Notes under the pieces: model-generated
What the model was told of the DNA's origin: nothing
The model's input: the letters and a program-made list of their open reading frames with translations, nothing else
Database searches by the model: none
Position numbers and translations under genes: made by a program
In this document: positions 53,323 through 63,137 of the stretch, piece after piece
Position numbering within the stretch: the first letter of the stretch is position 1
Layout of the letters: each line of letters opens with the position of its first letter
Source of the DNA: an uncultured Pelagibacteraceae bacterium
GTDB lineage: Bacteria > Pseudomonadota > Alphaproteobacteria > Pelagibacterales > Pelagibacteraceae
Direction of reading: 5' to 3'
Assembly (NCBI GenBank): GCA_902517615.1
Contig: CABYCY010000002.1
Span: 1 to 64,000, forward strand
DNA: 64,000 nt

Positions 53323-56193
53323 TTATGCTGCATCTTCTTTAAACTCATCCATACTTGGACAAGTACAAAAAATATTTTTATCTCCGTATACATTATCCAC
53401 TCTTGCAACTGGAGGCCAAAATTTATTTGCTTTTAAGAATTTTGCTGGATATGCTGCTTGCTCTCTTGAATATTTATGATTCCATTCATCTGAAGCTAAT
53501 TCAATATCAGTATGTGGCGCATTTTTAATTGGATTATCAACCTTATCAAATTTACCTGACTTGATCATGTCTATTTCAGATTTAATGTTAATTAAAGTAT
53601 CACAAAATCTATCTAGTTCAGATAAGCTCTCACTTTCTGTTGGTTCAATCATCATTGTGCCGGCAACCGGCCATGACATTGTTGGTGCATGAAATCCATA
53701 ATCTATCAATCTTTTAGCTATATCTTCTTCAGTAATCCCTGTTTCGCTTTTAATAGATCTTATATCAATTATACATTCGTGGGCTACATTTCCGTTTGAG
53801 CCTTTATAAAGAATTGGATAATGGTCTTTAAGTCTATGAGCTATATAATTTGCATTTAGTATTGCAACTTGGGTAGCTAGTTTTAAACCTTGAGAGCCCA
53901 TCATTTTAATATACATCCAAGAAATTGATAAAATACTTGAGCTTCCCCAAGGTGCTGCTGAAACGGCACCTATTCCTGTAGCAGGTCCACAATCTTTAAC
54001 AACTGGATGATTAGGTAGATAAACTTGTAAATGTTTTTTACATGCAATTGGTCCCATTCCAGGTCCCCCTCCGCCATGTGGTATACAAAATGTTTTGTGT
54101 AAGTTTATATGACAAACATCTGGACCAAAATTTCCAGGTCTTGCTATACCAACAAGTGCGTTTAAGTTTGCACCATCCATATAAACTTGACCACCATGTT
54201 TGTGAATCAACTCACATATATCAGTAATTTTTTCCTCAAATACACCATGAGTAGACGGGTATGTGACCATTAACGCTCCAAGGTTTTCAGAATGCATTTC
54301 TGTTTTTTTCTTTAGATCCTCAAAATCAACATTTCCTTCTTTATCGCAATCAACAACAACTACTTTCATCCCAACCATTTGTGCACTAGCAGGATTTGTT
54401 CCATGTGCTGAGCTTGGTATTAAACATATATTCCTGTTTTCTTCTCCTCTGTCTAAATGATACTTTCTAATTACCATTAATCCTGCATACTCCCCTTGAG
54501 CACCTGCATTTGGCTGAAGTGAAACTCCAGAAAAACCAGTAATTGATCTTAGCCAATTTTTAAGATCAGTGAACAATGCTCTATACCCTTCCATCTGTTC
54601 AATAGGAACAAACGGATGAGGCTCAGCTAATTCTCTCCAAGAAATAGGTATCATTTCTGCAGTAGCATTTAATTTCATAGTGCATGAGCCAAGTGCAATC
54701 ATAGTTCTGTTAAGAGCTATATCTTTATCTTCTAATTTTTTTAAATATCTAAGCATCTCAGTTTCTGAATGATATAAATTAAAAACAGGGTGTTCTAAAT
54801 ATTTTGAAGTTCTTAATAAGTTTTTTGGTAGATTAGGCAAACTTACAGTAGGATCTTCTTTTTTAATTGATTCTGCTGCATTAAAAATTTTTAACAGTTG
54901 ATTTGCCCGATAAACATTTTTCTTTTCATCAAAAGAAACTGCTAGCATTTCAGAATTTACTCTTCTGATATTTACTTTTTGATCTATTGCATTTTTATAG
55001 ATTTGATCAGTTTTTTCCTTAGTAATAATTGTGACTGTATCAAAGAAATGATCTGAATAAATCTCATATCCTGATTGTTTTAATTTATCTGCAAAATTTT
55101 TAGCTAATTGAGAAACTCGCTCAGCAATAGTTCGAATGCCTTCTGGACCGTGATAAATAGCATACGCTGCTGAAACAATTGCTAATAACGCTTGGGCAGT
55201 ACAAATATTACTTGTAGCCTTATCTCTTCTTATATGTTGTTCCCTAGTTTGTAATGATAATCTGTATGCTTTGTTTCCGTGTCTATCAACTGACACACCA
55301 ATAATTCTTCCTGGCATTGATCTTTTAAATTCATCTTTAGTTGCAAAGAATGCAGCATGCGGTCCGCCATAACCCATTGGAATACCAAATCTTTGAGAAC
55401 TTCCTACAGCTATATCTGCTCCTAGTTCTCTAGGAGTTTTTAATTTAGCAAGTGCTAATAAATCAGAAACTAAGACTGCCTTCCCGTTCTTTTTATGGAT
55501 TTTACTTATTGCTTCACTAGGATCTTTAATATCTCCTAATGTTCCTGGATATTGTAATATTCCACAAACCAAATCTTCTTTTAACTGATCCAATACCTTT
55601 TTTTCATCACCAACAAGCACCTTTAACCCCATTGGTTCTGCTCTTGTTTGAATTACATCTATTGTTTGAGGATGACAATTTTCTGAGACAAAAACTAAAT
55701 TACTATCCTTTTTGTTTAATCTATGACTTAATCCCATAGCTTCTGCTGCTGCTGTTCCTTCATCTAATAAAGATGCATTTGCGATATCCATTCCTGTGAA
55801 ATCAACAATCATTTGTTGGAAATTAAGTAGCATTTCCAATCTTCCTTGAGCTACCTCAGGCTGATAAGGTGTATAAGCAGTGTACCAACCTGGATTTTCT
55901 AAAATATTTCTTAGAATTACATATGGCGTGTAAGTTCCATAGTAACCCATTCCTATAAAGTTAGAATAAATTTGATTTTTTTTTGAAATTGCTTTTAATT
56001 TTCTTAATGCTTCATATTCTGAATTTGACTCACCAATATTTAATTCGTCTTTTAATTGGATTTTTTCTGGAACTGTACTTTTGATTAAATCATCTAGTGA
56101 ATTGTAATTAAGTTCCTTCAGCATTTTATTTTGATCTTCATCTGAAGGTCCGATGTGTCTTTTTAAAAAATCTTTTTGAGAATTATGCAACAT
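53323..56193 (-). CDS. gcvP: Glycine dehydrogenase (decarboxylating), P protein
   Basis: The P protein decarboxylates glycine with PLP and loads the aminomethyl group on GcvH. The 956-residue single-chain form is seen, with both halves: RHIGPSDEDQ and QPEVAQGRLEMLLNFQ in the N-terminal half, and NPASAQMVGMKVV and the PLP Lys motif HINLHKTFCIPHGGGGPGMGP in the C-terminal half. It overlaps gcvH by one base. It is the last gene of the riboswitch-controlled unit. Confidence 0.97.
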   Translation of the reverse strand: MLHNSQKDFLKRHIGPSDEDQNKMLKELNYNSLDDLIKSTVPEKIQLKDELNIGESNSEYEALRKLKAISKKNQIYSNFIGMGYYGTYTPYVILRNILENPGWYTAYTPYQPEVAQGRLEMLLNFQQMIVDFTGMDIANASLLDEGTAAAEAMGLSHRLNKKDSNLVFVSENCHPQTIDVIQTRAEPMGLKVLVGDEKKVLDQLKEDLVCGILQYPGTLGDIKDPSEAISKIHKKNGKAVLVSDLLALAKLKTPRELGADIAVGSSQRFGIPMGYGGPHAAFFATKDEFKRSMPGRIIGVSVDRHGNKAYRLSLQTREQHIRRDKATSNICTAQALLAIVSAAYAIYHGPEGIRTIAERVSQLAKNFADKLKQSGYEIYSDHFFDTVTIITKEKTDQIYKNAIDQKVNIRRVNSEMLAVSFDEKKNVYRANQLLKIFNAAESIKKEDPTVSLPNLPKNLLRTSKYLEHPVFNLYHSETEMLRYLKKLEDKDIALNRTMIALGSCTMKLNATAEMIPISWRELAEPHPFVPIEQMEGYRALFTDLKNWLRSITGFSGVSLQPNAGAQGEYAGLMVIRKYHLDRGEENRNICLIPSSAHGTNPASAQMVGMKVVVVDCDKEGNVDFEDLKKKTEMHSENLGALMVTYPSTHGVFEEKITDICELIHKHGGQVYMDGANLNALVGIARPGNFGPDVCHINLHKTFCIPHGGGGPGMGPIACKKHLQVYLPNHPVVKDCGPATGIGAVSAAPWGSSSILSISWMYIKMMGSQGLKLATQVAILNANYIAHRLKDHYPILYKGSNGNVAHECIIDIRSIKSETGITEEDIAKRLIDYGFHAPTMSWPVAGTMMIEPTESESLSELDRFCDTLINIKSEIDMIKSGKFDKVDNPIKNAPHTDIELASDEWNHKYSREQAAYPAKFLKANKFWPPVARVDNVYGDKNIFCTCPSMDEFKEDAA

Positions 56194-56573
56194 TAATTAC
56201 CACTCTCCTTTGCAAATTTATCATATTCATCTTTGTTCATAAGACTATCCATTTCAGATTGATCTTTCATTTTCAGTTTAAAAAACCATGCTGAACCCTC
56301 TGGATCTTCATTAATTTTAGAAGGATCATCAACTATTGCTTGATTAGTGTCTACCACTTCTCCACTAACTGGAGTATAAACATCGCTAGCAGCTTTTGTA
56401 GATTCTACCACACCTGCAGTACCATCTTTTTCAACATTAGATCCTTTTTCAGGAAGTTCTGCAAAAACTATATCGCCTAGCATTTCTGTAGCATGCTTTG
56501 TAATTCCTATAGTGGCTACATCTCCTTCTAAAGTAATCCATTCGTGTTCCTTTGAAAATTTTACTTCACTCAT
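56193..56573 (-). CDS. gcvH: Glycine cleavage system H protein
   Basis: This 126-residue lipoyl carrier shuttles the aminomethyl group among the P, T and L proteins. The lipoylated Lys is residue 60 in [29 protein letters not shown] is the usual start. It overlaps gcvT and gcvP by one base each, so translation is coupled. Confidence 0.97.
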   Translation of the reverse strand: MSEVKFSKEHEWITLEGDVATIGITKHATEMLGDIVFAELPEKGSNVEKDGTAGVVESTKAASDVYTPVSGEVVDTNQAIVDDPSKINEDPEGSAWFFKLKMKDQSEMDSLMNKDEYDKFAKESGN

Positions 56574-57676
56574 TAATTTACTCCTTTCACATAATTTTTT
56601 TTATAAAATGGTAATGCACAAACATTTGCTGGATATTTTTTTCCTCTAACCTCAAGCAAAATCTTAGTATCAACTTTTGAAAATTCTTTATCAACGTAAC
56701 CCATCGCTATAGGACCATTTACACTTGGTCCAAATGTTCCACTTGTTATTTCACCAATTTGTGAATCATTGTCGTTAAAAATTTTTGTTTTTTCTCTTGC
56801 TATCAATCTACCTTCAGGTTTAATACCAACTCTTATTTGGTTTGCTCCATCTTGCATTTGGTTTATAATTTTTTCTGATCCAATAAAACCTCCATTTAAT
56901 AATCTTGATTTTGAGATTGCCCATTTAAGATTTGCCTCAATTGGAGTTTTATTAATATCTAATTCGTGACCATATAAACACAAACCAGCTTCCAGTCTCA
57001 AGGTATCTCTTGCCCCAAGTCCTATAAGTTGTGCTCCCTTTTCAATTAAATTTTGTACAAATTTTTCACCTTTATCGTTAGTAATTGATATTTCAAATCC
57101 ATCTTCCCCTGTGTAACCTGATCTTGTGACAAATAATTTTTGATTATCAAAATCAAACCATTTTCCTGTCATAAAATTTAGTTGATCGACCTCATTTATA
57201 ATTGAATTTAAAATTTCAACGGACTTAGGTCCCTGAATTGCTATTAATGATCTGTTATGATCTAAATTCATTTTAAATTTAGTACCTAGTAAATTAGATA
57301 AAATCTCAAAATCTTTATCTTTACATGCAGCATTTAAGATAATTAAATAACCTCCCTCAATTTTGGTAATGATTAAATCATCATAAATTCCAGCATCTTC
57401 ATTCATTAAAAAACTATACTTTGAGCAGTTTAGTTTTAATTTTTTTAAATCTAATGGAAAAATTTTTTCTAATTCTTCTGTTAAATTTTCATCACCATAT
57501 ATAAATAACTGACCCATGTGAGATACATCAAATATTCCAGAGTGAGATCTGGTAAATTTATGTTCTTCAATAATACCTTTGCTATACTGTATAGGCATTT
57601 CATAACCAGCAAATTCAACAAACTTAGCGTTATTACTTTGATGAAGTTTATTTAATGATGTTTTTTTAATTTCCAT
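56573..57676 (-). CDS. gcvT: Glycine cleavage system T protein (aminomethyltransferase)
   Basis: GcvT moves the one-carbon unit from GcvH to tetrahydrofolate and releases ammonia. The 367-residue protein shows [41 protein letters not shown], and [20 protein letters not shown]. The start codon at 57674-57676 lies in a 12-base segment complementary to the riboswitch upstream, so its initiation is probably controlled by glycine. Confidence 0.97.
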   Translation of the reverse strand: MEIKKTSLNKLHQSNNAKFVEFAGYEMPIQYSKGIIEEHKFTRSHSGIFDVSHMGQLFIYGDENLTEELEKIFPLDLKKLKLNCSKYSFLMNEDAGIYDDLIITKIEGGYLIILNAACKDKDFEILSNLLGTKFKMNLDHNRSLIAIQGPKSVEILNSIINEVDQLNFMTGKWFDFDNQKLFVTRSGYTGEDGFEISITNDKGEKFVQNLIEKGAQLIGLGARDTLRLEAGLCLYGHELDINKTPIEANLKWAISKSRLLNGGFIGSEKIINQMQDGANQIRVGIKPEGRLIAREKTKIFNDNDSQIGEITSGTFGPSVNGPIAMGYVDKEFSKVDTKILLEVRGKKYPANVCALPFYKKNYVKGVN

Positions 57677-57761
57677 ATTAACTCTTATTTGCCCCCTCTG
57701 TCTTGGTGCCTGAGAGATTTGCTCCGTCGGCGAGAATAATTCTCTTTCCAGAGTTAATATG
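57674..57761 (-). promoter_or_regulatory. Expression platform: start codon paired with start of aptamer 2
   Basis: On the RNA, 5'-CAUAUUAACUCU (57761-57750, the linker between aptamers plus the 5' side of the second aptamer's P1) is perfectly complementary over 12 bases to 5'-AGAGUUAAUAUG (57685-57674), which ends in the gcvT AUG. The CUCU of the first segment is also needed to pair with CAGAG at the 3' end of aptamer 2. The two pairings exclude each other: glycine-bound RNA would form P1 and free the start codon; unbound RNA would hide it. The sequence is seen; the switch is inferred. Confidence 0.8.
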
Positions 57762-57830
57762 TACGGTCCTTTTGCCTGAGAGTTTCCGGGGTGGTTGCTC
57801 CTTCGGCGCTACAAAAGTAGTCTCTCCCGT
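57691..57830 (-). promoter_or_regulatory. Tandem glycine riboswitch
   Basis: Read on the minus strand, two glycine aptamers follow each other. The first runs from GGGAGAGACUAC through GCGCCGAAGGAGCAA to CUCUCAGGCAAAAGGACCGU. The second runs from CUCUGGAAAGAG through CGCCGACGGAGCAA to CUCUCAGGCACCAAGACAGAG. The GCCGAAGGAGC, GCCGACGGAGC and CUCUCAGGCA words are diagnostic. Transcription continues into gcvT, whose start is 15 bases downstream. Glycine binding should raise expression of glycine breakdown, as known for this riboswitch class. Confidence 0.97.
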
Positions 57831-57869
57831 ATTAGAATTTATAACACATTTAAAATATTAATGTGAAAT

Positions 57870-58742
57870 TTATTTAGCTAACTTTTTAACGATTAATGGA
57901 GATAAAAACTGTATAACTACAGCAGTTATAACTACAGCTCCCCCAAATAATACTGTAAGTGGTGGGTTCTCATTTGCAAACATCCATGCCCAAAAGGGTC
58001 CCAAAACTGCTTCTGTTAACATTATTATGCCAACAAATGCTGAAGGAGTTGATCTTGCACCAATCGTAATAAGTATAAATCCAAGTCCAACTTGAAAAAA
58101 ACCTGCAATAAAACCTAAAAAAATATCATTCGAAGAAACAATAATACTTGATGACATGAACAAACCTATTAATGTTGCAAAAATTCCAGCAACAAGTTGC
58201 AAAGGTATCATATCTACTTTTGGATATTTTCTAACAATTAAAATTAATATTGCGAAAGAAATTGGCATAATAAAAGCAACTAAATTTCCAGTCATTTGTC
58301 CTGGTGATAGTGAACTTCCTAACATTAAAATAATTCCTGCAACCGCTAAAATAATACAAGTTAATGTTAATTTAGAAATTCTCTCTTTTAAAAATACATA
58401 TCCAAAAATTGCTAAAAATAAGGCTTGGGTTTGGATTATAAAATTTGCATTTGCGACTGTTGTTTCATACATAGCAAATACGTAGCTTGCAAATCCAATA
58501 GATAAAATTATGCCTCCTATAAATCCTGGTATTCCAGATTTATAGAGAGCACCAAAAATATTTCCTTTATAAGTAAATATTAAAAAAATTGTAATTACTC
58601 CAATAAAAAATAGTGATCTCCAAAATAATATTTGCCAAAGTGTAGATCCATCAAAAGATTTTACAATTAAACCTCCAAAACTTAATGCGCATGCTCCAAA
58701 AAAAACTAATAAAGGTCCAGGTATTTTAGATAAAAAATTCAT
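57870..58742 (-). CDS. EamA-family (DMT) transporter
   Basis: This protein of 290 residues has ten hydrophobic segments in two EamA repeats (FLKERISKLTLTCIILAVAGIILML; IIMLTEAVLGPFWAWMFANENPP). The ATG at 58742 overlaps the pxpC stop by one base (TGATG) and is preferred over a TTG one codon earlier. Coupling to the 5-oxoprolinase genes suggests transport of 5-oxoproline, glutamate or a related compound, which is inference. It ends 40 bases before the riboswitch region begins. Confidence 0.84.
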   Translation of the reverse strand: MNFLSKIPGPLLVFFGACALSFGGLIVKSFDGSTLWQILFWRSLFFIGVITIFLIFTYKGNIFGALYKSGIPGFIGGIILSIGFASYVFAMYETTVANANFIIQTQALFLAIFGYVFLKERISKLTLTCIILAVAGIILMLGSSLSPGQMTGNLVAFIMPISFAILILIVRKYPKVDMIPLQLVAGIFATLIGLFMSSSIIVSSNDIFLGFIAGFFQVGLGFILITIGARSTPSAFVGIIMLTEAVLGPFWAWMFANENPPLTVLFGGAVVITAVVIQFLSPLIVKKLAK

Positions 58743-59686
58743 CAAATTTGTGATAGCAAATTTTGAGTTTCCATCTGATATAACTTAAATAGCGTTTCTG
58801 CATCAGATAAATTAATCTCTTTGAATTTTATTTTTGAACCTGGTGCTATTTGTACTAATCGATCATAATCAACACTTGCAACAGCGCCAATTTTTGGATA
58901 ACCGCCAACAGTCCCGTGATCTGAAAGCATTATTATTGGATTTCCGTCAGCAGGTACCTGGATAACACCTTTAATCAATCCTTCAGATTTAATATTGGTA
59001 TTAACGATATTCTCTATTTTAGGCCCCTCAAGTCTCATTCCCATTCTATCAGAAAGTTTTGAAACAATAAATTCTTTTTCATAAAATATTTGTTTTCCTT
59101 TCTCTGAAAAATAATCAAAATTAGTGCCCTTCATCACCCTAATATTTTCTATTTTTGTATTTATGTAATTAATTTTTTTAATATCTTTATTCGAATTTAT
59201 TTTTTTAAGATTAATTCTTTGTCCTTCATCTAATTTTTTTCCATCGTTAGAACCAATATTTGCTTTCGTATTTATAGAACAGCTGTTCCATTGAAATTTT
59301 ATATCAAGTTCACCACCTAAAGCCATATATCCATAAACTGATTTATTTGTAGAAACGATATTTATTTCATCTCCATTTTCAATTTGATAACTTTCATAAC
59401 AATTGCCCTCAATTTCAGTATCTTTTTTTTTAATAAAAAAAATCACATCTCCAGTAATAACGAAATTAATTTTTTCCCCAAAATACCTTAAGTGTGGACC
59501 TTGATATGCAAATTCTATCACTGCCAAATCTAAGTTATTATTTACAAGTCTGTTAGCTAGAAGATAATTTCTATTGTCCATAGCACCACTAAATGGAATA
59601 CCAATATGATAAAGATTATTCCTTCCTTTGTCTTGAAAGGTAGTATTTATCCCTGATCTAATTATATCAAAATAATTACTGCTCAT
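58742..59686 (-). CDS. pxpC: 5-oxoprolinase subunit C
   Basis: PxpC (formerly KipA/YbgK, 'biotin-dependent carboxylase' domain) works with PxpA and PxpB to hydrolyse 5-oxoproline to glutamate with ATP. The 314-residue protein shows INTTFQDKGRNNLYHIGIPFSGAMD near the start, SDRMGMRLEG, and LSDHGTVGGYPKIGAVASVDYDRLVQ near the end. It overlaps pxpB by 11 bases and the transporter by one. Confidence 0.93.
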   Translation of the reverse strand: MSSNYFDIIRSGINTTFQDKGRNNLYHIGIPFSGAMDNRNYLLANRLVNNNLDLAVIEFAYQGPHLRYFGEKINFVITGDVIFFIKKKDTEIEGNCYESYQIENGDEINIVSTNKSVYGYMALGGELDIKFQWNSCSINTKANIGSNDGKKLDEGQRINLKKINSNKDIKKINYINTKIENIRVMKGTNFDYFSEKGKQIFYEKEFIVSKLSDRMGMRLEGPKIENIVNTNIKSEGLIKGVIQVPADGNPIIMLSDHGTVGGYPKIGAVASVDYDRLVQIAPGSKIKFKEINLSDAETLFKLYQMETQNLLSQI

Positions 59687-60353
59687 TAAAGTTTTTATAT
59701 TGATCTAAAGTTATTTCTTTAAAAAATACTATATCTCCAGGATTGATTAAATTTGGCTTATCTTCTTTTGAGCTATCAAATACATCTAAAGGAGTGTTGC
59801 CTATAATATTCCACCCACCTGGACTTTCAAAAGTATAAATGTTTGCGAATTGCTCAGTTAATGCAACAGAACCTTTTGGAACTTTTACTCTTGGAGTTTC
59901 TAAACGTTCAGCTCGCATATTCTCATCTAGGTCACCAAGGAAAGGCATGCCAGCAATAAAACCTGTCATATAGCAAAAATATTCTTTATTTAAAAAGTTC
60001 TCTAAAATTTTTTCTCTACTTAAATTTAATTTTTCTTCTAATCGTTTAATATCCATTGAAAAAGTTTCATTACAACATACGGGTATTTCTATTTTTTTAG
60101 ATACAGATGTTATCGAGTCTGTAACATTAATACTTTCAACAAAATTTTTAACTTCATTAAAATTTGTTAACTTCAAATCATATGAGATGATTAATTTATT
60201 ATACGAAGGTGTTAAATTATTAATTCCTTTAAATTTTTTTTCTTTAATTGAATTAAAGTATTTTATTACATTTGAATTAATTGATTTATTTACTTCAATA
60301 CCAAAATCACAATATACAGCTGCGTCACCAAGATTTGATATATTTTTTATCAT
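59676..60353 (-). CDS. pxpB: 5-oxoprolinase subunit B
   Basis: PxpB (KipI/YbgJ family) pairs with PxpC. The 225-residue protein has the cyclophilin-like domain with FIAGMPFLGDLDENMRAERLETPRVKVPKGSVAL and ESPGGWNIIGNTPLDVFD. The gene is first in its minus-strand unit and divergent from pxpA, with 27 bases between starts, so one short region drives both directions. Confidence 0.93.
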   Translation of the reverse strand: MIKNISNLGDAAVYCDFGIEVNKSINSNVIKYFNSIKEKKFKGINNLTPSYNKLIISYDLKLTNFNEVKNFVESINVTDSITSVSKKIEIPVCCNETFSMDIKRLEEKLNLSREKILENFLNKEYFCYMTGFIAGMPFLGDLDENMRAERLETPRVKVPKGSVALTEQFANIYTFESPGGWNIIGNTPLDVFDSSKEDKPNLINPGDIVFFKEITLDQYKNFNEQ

Positions 60354-60380
60354 GCCATGTTATACTCAACAATAAAGACT

Positions 60381-61160
60381 ATGGAAATTAATATAAATTG
60401 TGATTTAGGGGAAAAATCTAAACATCATTCAAATAAGCATGATCCAGATTTGCTAAAAATAGTTAATTCAGCAAATGTAGCTTGCGGCTATCACGCTGGA
60501 GATGTTGCAACAATGCACGATGTGGTTCAAATTTCAAAAAAAAATGGTGTAAGTATAGGTGCGCATCCTTCTTTTAATGATCCTGAAAATTTTGGAAGAG
60601 AAAGAATGAATCTATCTAATTCTGAAATCAAAAGGTTGATTTATGATCAGTACAATATATTGCAAAATATTTCTATTCAGCATGAAGAAAATGTAACACA
60701 TATAAAACCTCATGGTGCTCTTAATAACATGGCGTGTGAGGATATTGAATTAGCCACAACACTTGCCGCTGCAATAAATGATATAAGCAAAGATTTGATA
60801 TATTTAGTTCCTACAGGCTCTAAAATGGAAGAGGCTGCTAAAAAATTAAACATGAGGATAGCCTGTGAAATTTTTGCAGATAGGAATTATGAAGATGATG
60901 GAAACTTGGTATCAAGAAAAAAACCACATGCTCTAATTACTGACCCAATTGAAGCAAAAAAACATGTGTTAAGTATGGTTAAAAATCAGTCACTTAATTG
61001 TCACAGTGGGAAGCAGATACCTTGTGAAATTGACTCTGTATGTATACATGGAGATAACGAAAGTTCGTTATCTACAGCAAACTCTATAAAAGAAAACCTG
61101 ATAGAGAATGGATTGAAATTAAAACCTTTAAATAAACTGGAGAAATTTATAAATGATTAA
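60381..61160 (+). CDS. pxpA: 5-oxoprolinase subunit A
   Basis: PxpA (LamB/YcsF family) is the hydrolytic subunit of the prokaryotic 5-oxoprolinase. ININCDLGEKS starts the protein; NVACGYHAGD, IGAHPSFNDPENFGRERM and HIKPHGALNNMA are diagnostic. The ATG at 60381 is preferred, giving 259 residues; the family begins just before NCDLGE. An in-frame ATG at 60357 would add eight residues and nearly touch pxpB. Confidence 0.94.
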   Translation: MEININCDLGEKSKHHSNKHDPDLLKIVNSANVACGYHAGDVATMHDVVQISKKNGVSIGAHPSFNDPENFGRERMNLSNSEIKRLIYDQYNILQNISIQHEENVTHIKPHGALNNMACEDIELATTLAAAINDISKDLIYLVPTGSKMEEAAKKLNMRIACEIFADRNYEDDGNLVSRKKPHALITDPIEAKKHVLSMVKNQSLNCHSGKQIPCEIDSVCIHGDNESSLSTANSIKENLIENGLKLKPLNKLEKFIND

Positions 61161-61638
61161 AAAAATATTTGTAATTTTGTTTTTAACATTATTTACAACA
61201 AATTCTTTTTCTGCAGGATCAGACTCTACTTCTACAAAAGTTAAATCAAACTATGATAAAGCAGTACAATCAATAAAATTTGCAAAAAAATATGAAGCAA
61301 AAGGAAAACTCGAAAAAGCAAAAAAAAGATATGCAAAAGCTCAAAAACTACTTTTAAAATCGAACTTAGAAAAACCTCTTAAAGCAGATACTTTAAATTA
61401 TTTAGGCTTCACGACGAGGAAACTTGGTGATTATGAGAATGGCGAGAAATATTATCTAATGGGCTTAGAAATTGAGCCAAACCATATAGGTATAAATGAA
61501 TATTTGGGCGAACTATATGTTGCTACCAATAGATTAGATTTAGCAAAAGAGAGATTAAAAATATTAGAAAGCTGTAATTGTGAAGAGTATAATGAACTTA
61601 AAGAAATTATTGAGGGTACAAAAAAATCTAAATATTAA
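61153..61638 (+). CDS. Exported tetratricopeptide repeat protein
   Basis: This 161-residue protein has a Sec signal peptide ([19 protein letters not shown]) and a mature part with a Lys-rich helix and two TPR-like units ([44 protein letters not shown]). CNC near the end may form a disulfide. It overlaps pxpA by eight bases. Role in the periplasm is unknown. Confidence 0.8.
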   Translation: MIKKIFVILFLTLFTTNSFSAGSDSTSTKVKSNYDKAVQSIKFAKKYEAKGKLEKAKKRYAKAQKLLLKSNLEKPLKADTLNYLGFTTRKLGDYENGEKYYLMGLEIEPNHIGINEYLGELYVATNRLDLAKERLKILESCNCEEYNELKEIIEGTKKSKY

Positions 61639-61643
61639 TCAAT

Positions 61644-62429
61644 ATGCTTGATATCCAAGATCCAATTGAAGCGCGAAAGATTATAAGAGAAAATAAATAT
61701 ACTGAACAAACAGCAGGGTCTGCAAATAAGTACGTTCAAGGCAACCTTTGTATTCTCCCAAGTGAGTATGCAATGGATTTCGCATCTTTTTGTCAAAAAA
61801 ATCCAAAACCTTGTCCACTGATTGGTTTTGGAACTAAAGGAGATCCTTCATTAAAAGATTTAGGTGATATTGATATTAGAACGGATGTTCCTCAATACAG
61901 AGTTTGGGAAAAAGGAAAATTAATTGATGAGCCTTATGATATAAAAAAATATTGGAATGAAGATTTGACAACATTTGTCTTAGGTTGTTCTATGTCCTTT
62001 GAATTACCATTAATTGAAGCCGGAATACCAATTCAACATATAGAAAATAATACTATTGTACCAATGTATAGAACTTCAATAGATTGTGAACCGGCTGGGC
62101 AGTTCTCTGGAAAGCTTGTTGTATCTATGAGGCCATTAAATGCAAAAGATGCAATTAGATCAATTCAAATTAGTTCAAGATTTCCAGCTGTGCATGGTGC
62201 ACCTATACATTTAGGTAATCCAGACGAAATAGGTATAAAAGATATAATGAATCCAGAATATGGAGACCCACCAAGACAAATTAAAAATGATGAAATTCCA
62301 GTTTTTTGGGCTTGTGGAGTAACTCCTCAATCAGTTTTAGAAAATTCAAAACCTAATTTTTGTATTACTCATAGCCCTGGAAAAATGCTTATCACTGATA
62401 AATTAAATAACGATTTAGCTGCTCTTTAA
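61644..62429 (+). CDS. DUF1445 (YcsI) family putative hydro-lyase
   Basis: This 261-residue protein shows the DUF1445 features: [79 protein letters not shown], and the end FWACGVTPQ and [12 protein letters not shown]. Bacterial ycsI is found next to 5-oxoprolinase genes, and the mammalian D-glutamate cyclase DGLUCY contains a related domain, so D-glutamate/5-oxoproline chemistry is likely. It ends one base before the livF stop. Confidence 0.88.
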   Translation: MLDIQDPIEARKIIRENKYTEQTAGSANKYVQGNLCILPSEYAMDFASFCQKNPKPCPLIGFGTKGDPSLKDLGDIDIRTDVPQYRVWEKGKLIDEPYDIKKYWNEDLTTFVLGCSMSFELPLIEAGIPIQHIENNTIVPMYRTSIDCEPAGQFSGKLVVSMRPLNAKDAIRSIQISSRFPAVHGAPIHLGNPDEIGIKDIMNPEYGDPPRQIKNDEIPVFWACGVTPQSVLENSKPNFCITHSPGKMLITDKLNNDLAAL

Positions 62430-63137
62430 TTAATTTCCTAAAAATACTTTTGTTACTTTCTCGTTATCAATTAAATCCTCTGATTTGCCATCTATAACTA
62501 ATCGACCACTTTCCAATACATAACCCCTATCAGCCATACTTAGTGCAAGTCTTACATTTTGTTCTACGAAGAGAATTGAGATTCCTTCTTTAACAATATT
62601 TTTAAATATTTTTATTAAATCTTTCATTACTATAGGTGATAAACCTAAAAAAGGTTCGTCAACCATTAATAGTTTTGGCAAGCCCATCATACCTCTTGCA
62701 ATTGCAAGCATTTGTTGTTCGCCACCAGACATTGTTTTTGCTAGTTGATTTGATCTCGTCTCTAATTTAGGAAAAATTTTATATATTTTTTCTAATGAAT
62801 TAGATAATTCATCTTTTGCTTTTGGGTGCCAAGCTCCAAGCAATAAATTTTGCTTTACTGTCAAGTGAGGAAAAACTCTTCTTCTTTCAAGTACGTGTGA
62901 AATGCCCAATTCTGTTCTTTTATATGTTGGAATATTAGAAATTAAATTATTTTCAAAATCGATGGTCCCGTTTTTATGTTCAACTAAATTACTAATGGTG
63001 TTTAAAATAGTGCTTTTTCCAGATCCATTAGGGCCAAGGAGAGCAACCATTTCTGATTTGTTTACATTGATTGAAACATCCCAAATAACTTGAAAATCAT
63101 CATACAATACATCAATATTTTTTATATCAAGCAGCAT
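62430..63137 (-). CDS. livF: Branched-chain amino acid ABC transporter ATPase LivF
   Basis: This 235-residue ATPase has Walker A GPNGSGKST, signature MSGGEQQMLAIARGM, Walker B LLMVDEPFLGLSP, and the H-loop replaced by FVEQNV, as is normal for LivF. HLTVKQNLLLGAW is a family feature. It overlaps livG by 11 bases. HAAT-type systems import branched-chain and other amino acids, amides or urea, so cargo is not certain. Confidence 0.92.
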   Translation of the reverse strand: MLLDIKNIDVLYDDFQVIWDVSINVNKSEMVALLGPNGSGKSTILNTISNLVEHKNGTIDFENNLISNIPTYKRTELGISHVLERRRVFPHLTVKQNLLLGAWHPKAKDELSNSLEKIYKIFPKLETRSNQLAKTMSGGEQQMLAIARGMMGLPKLLMVDEPFLGLSPIVMKDLIKIFKNIVKEGISILFVEQNVRLALSMADRGYVLESGRLVIDGKSEDLIDNEKVTKVFLGN

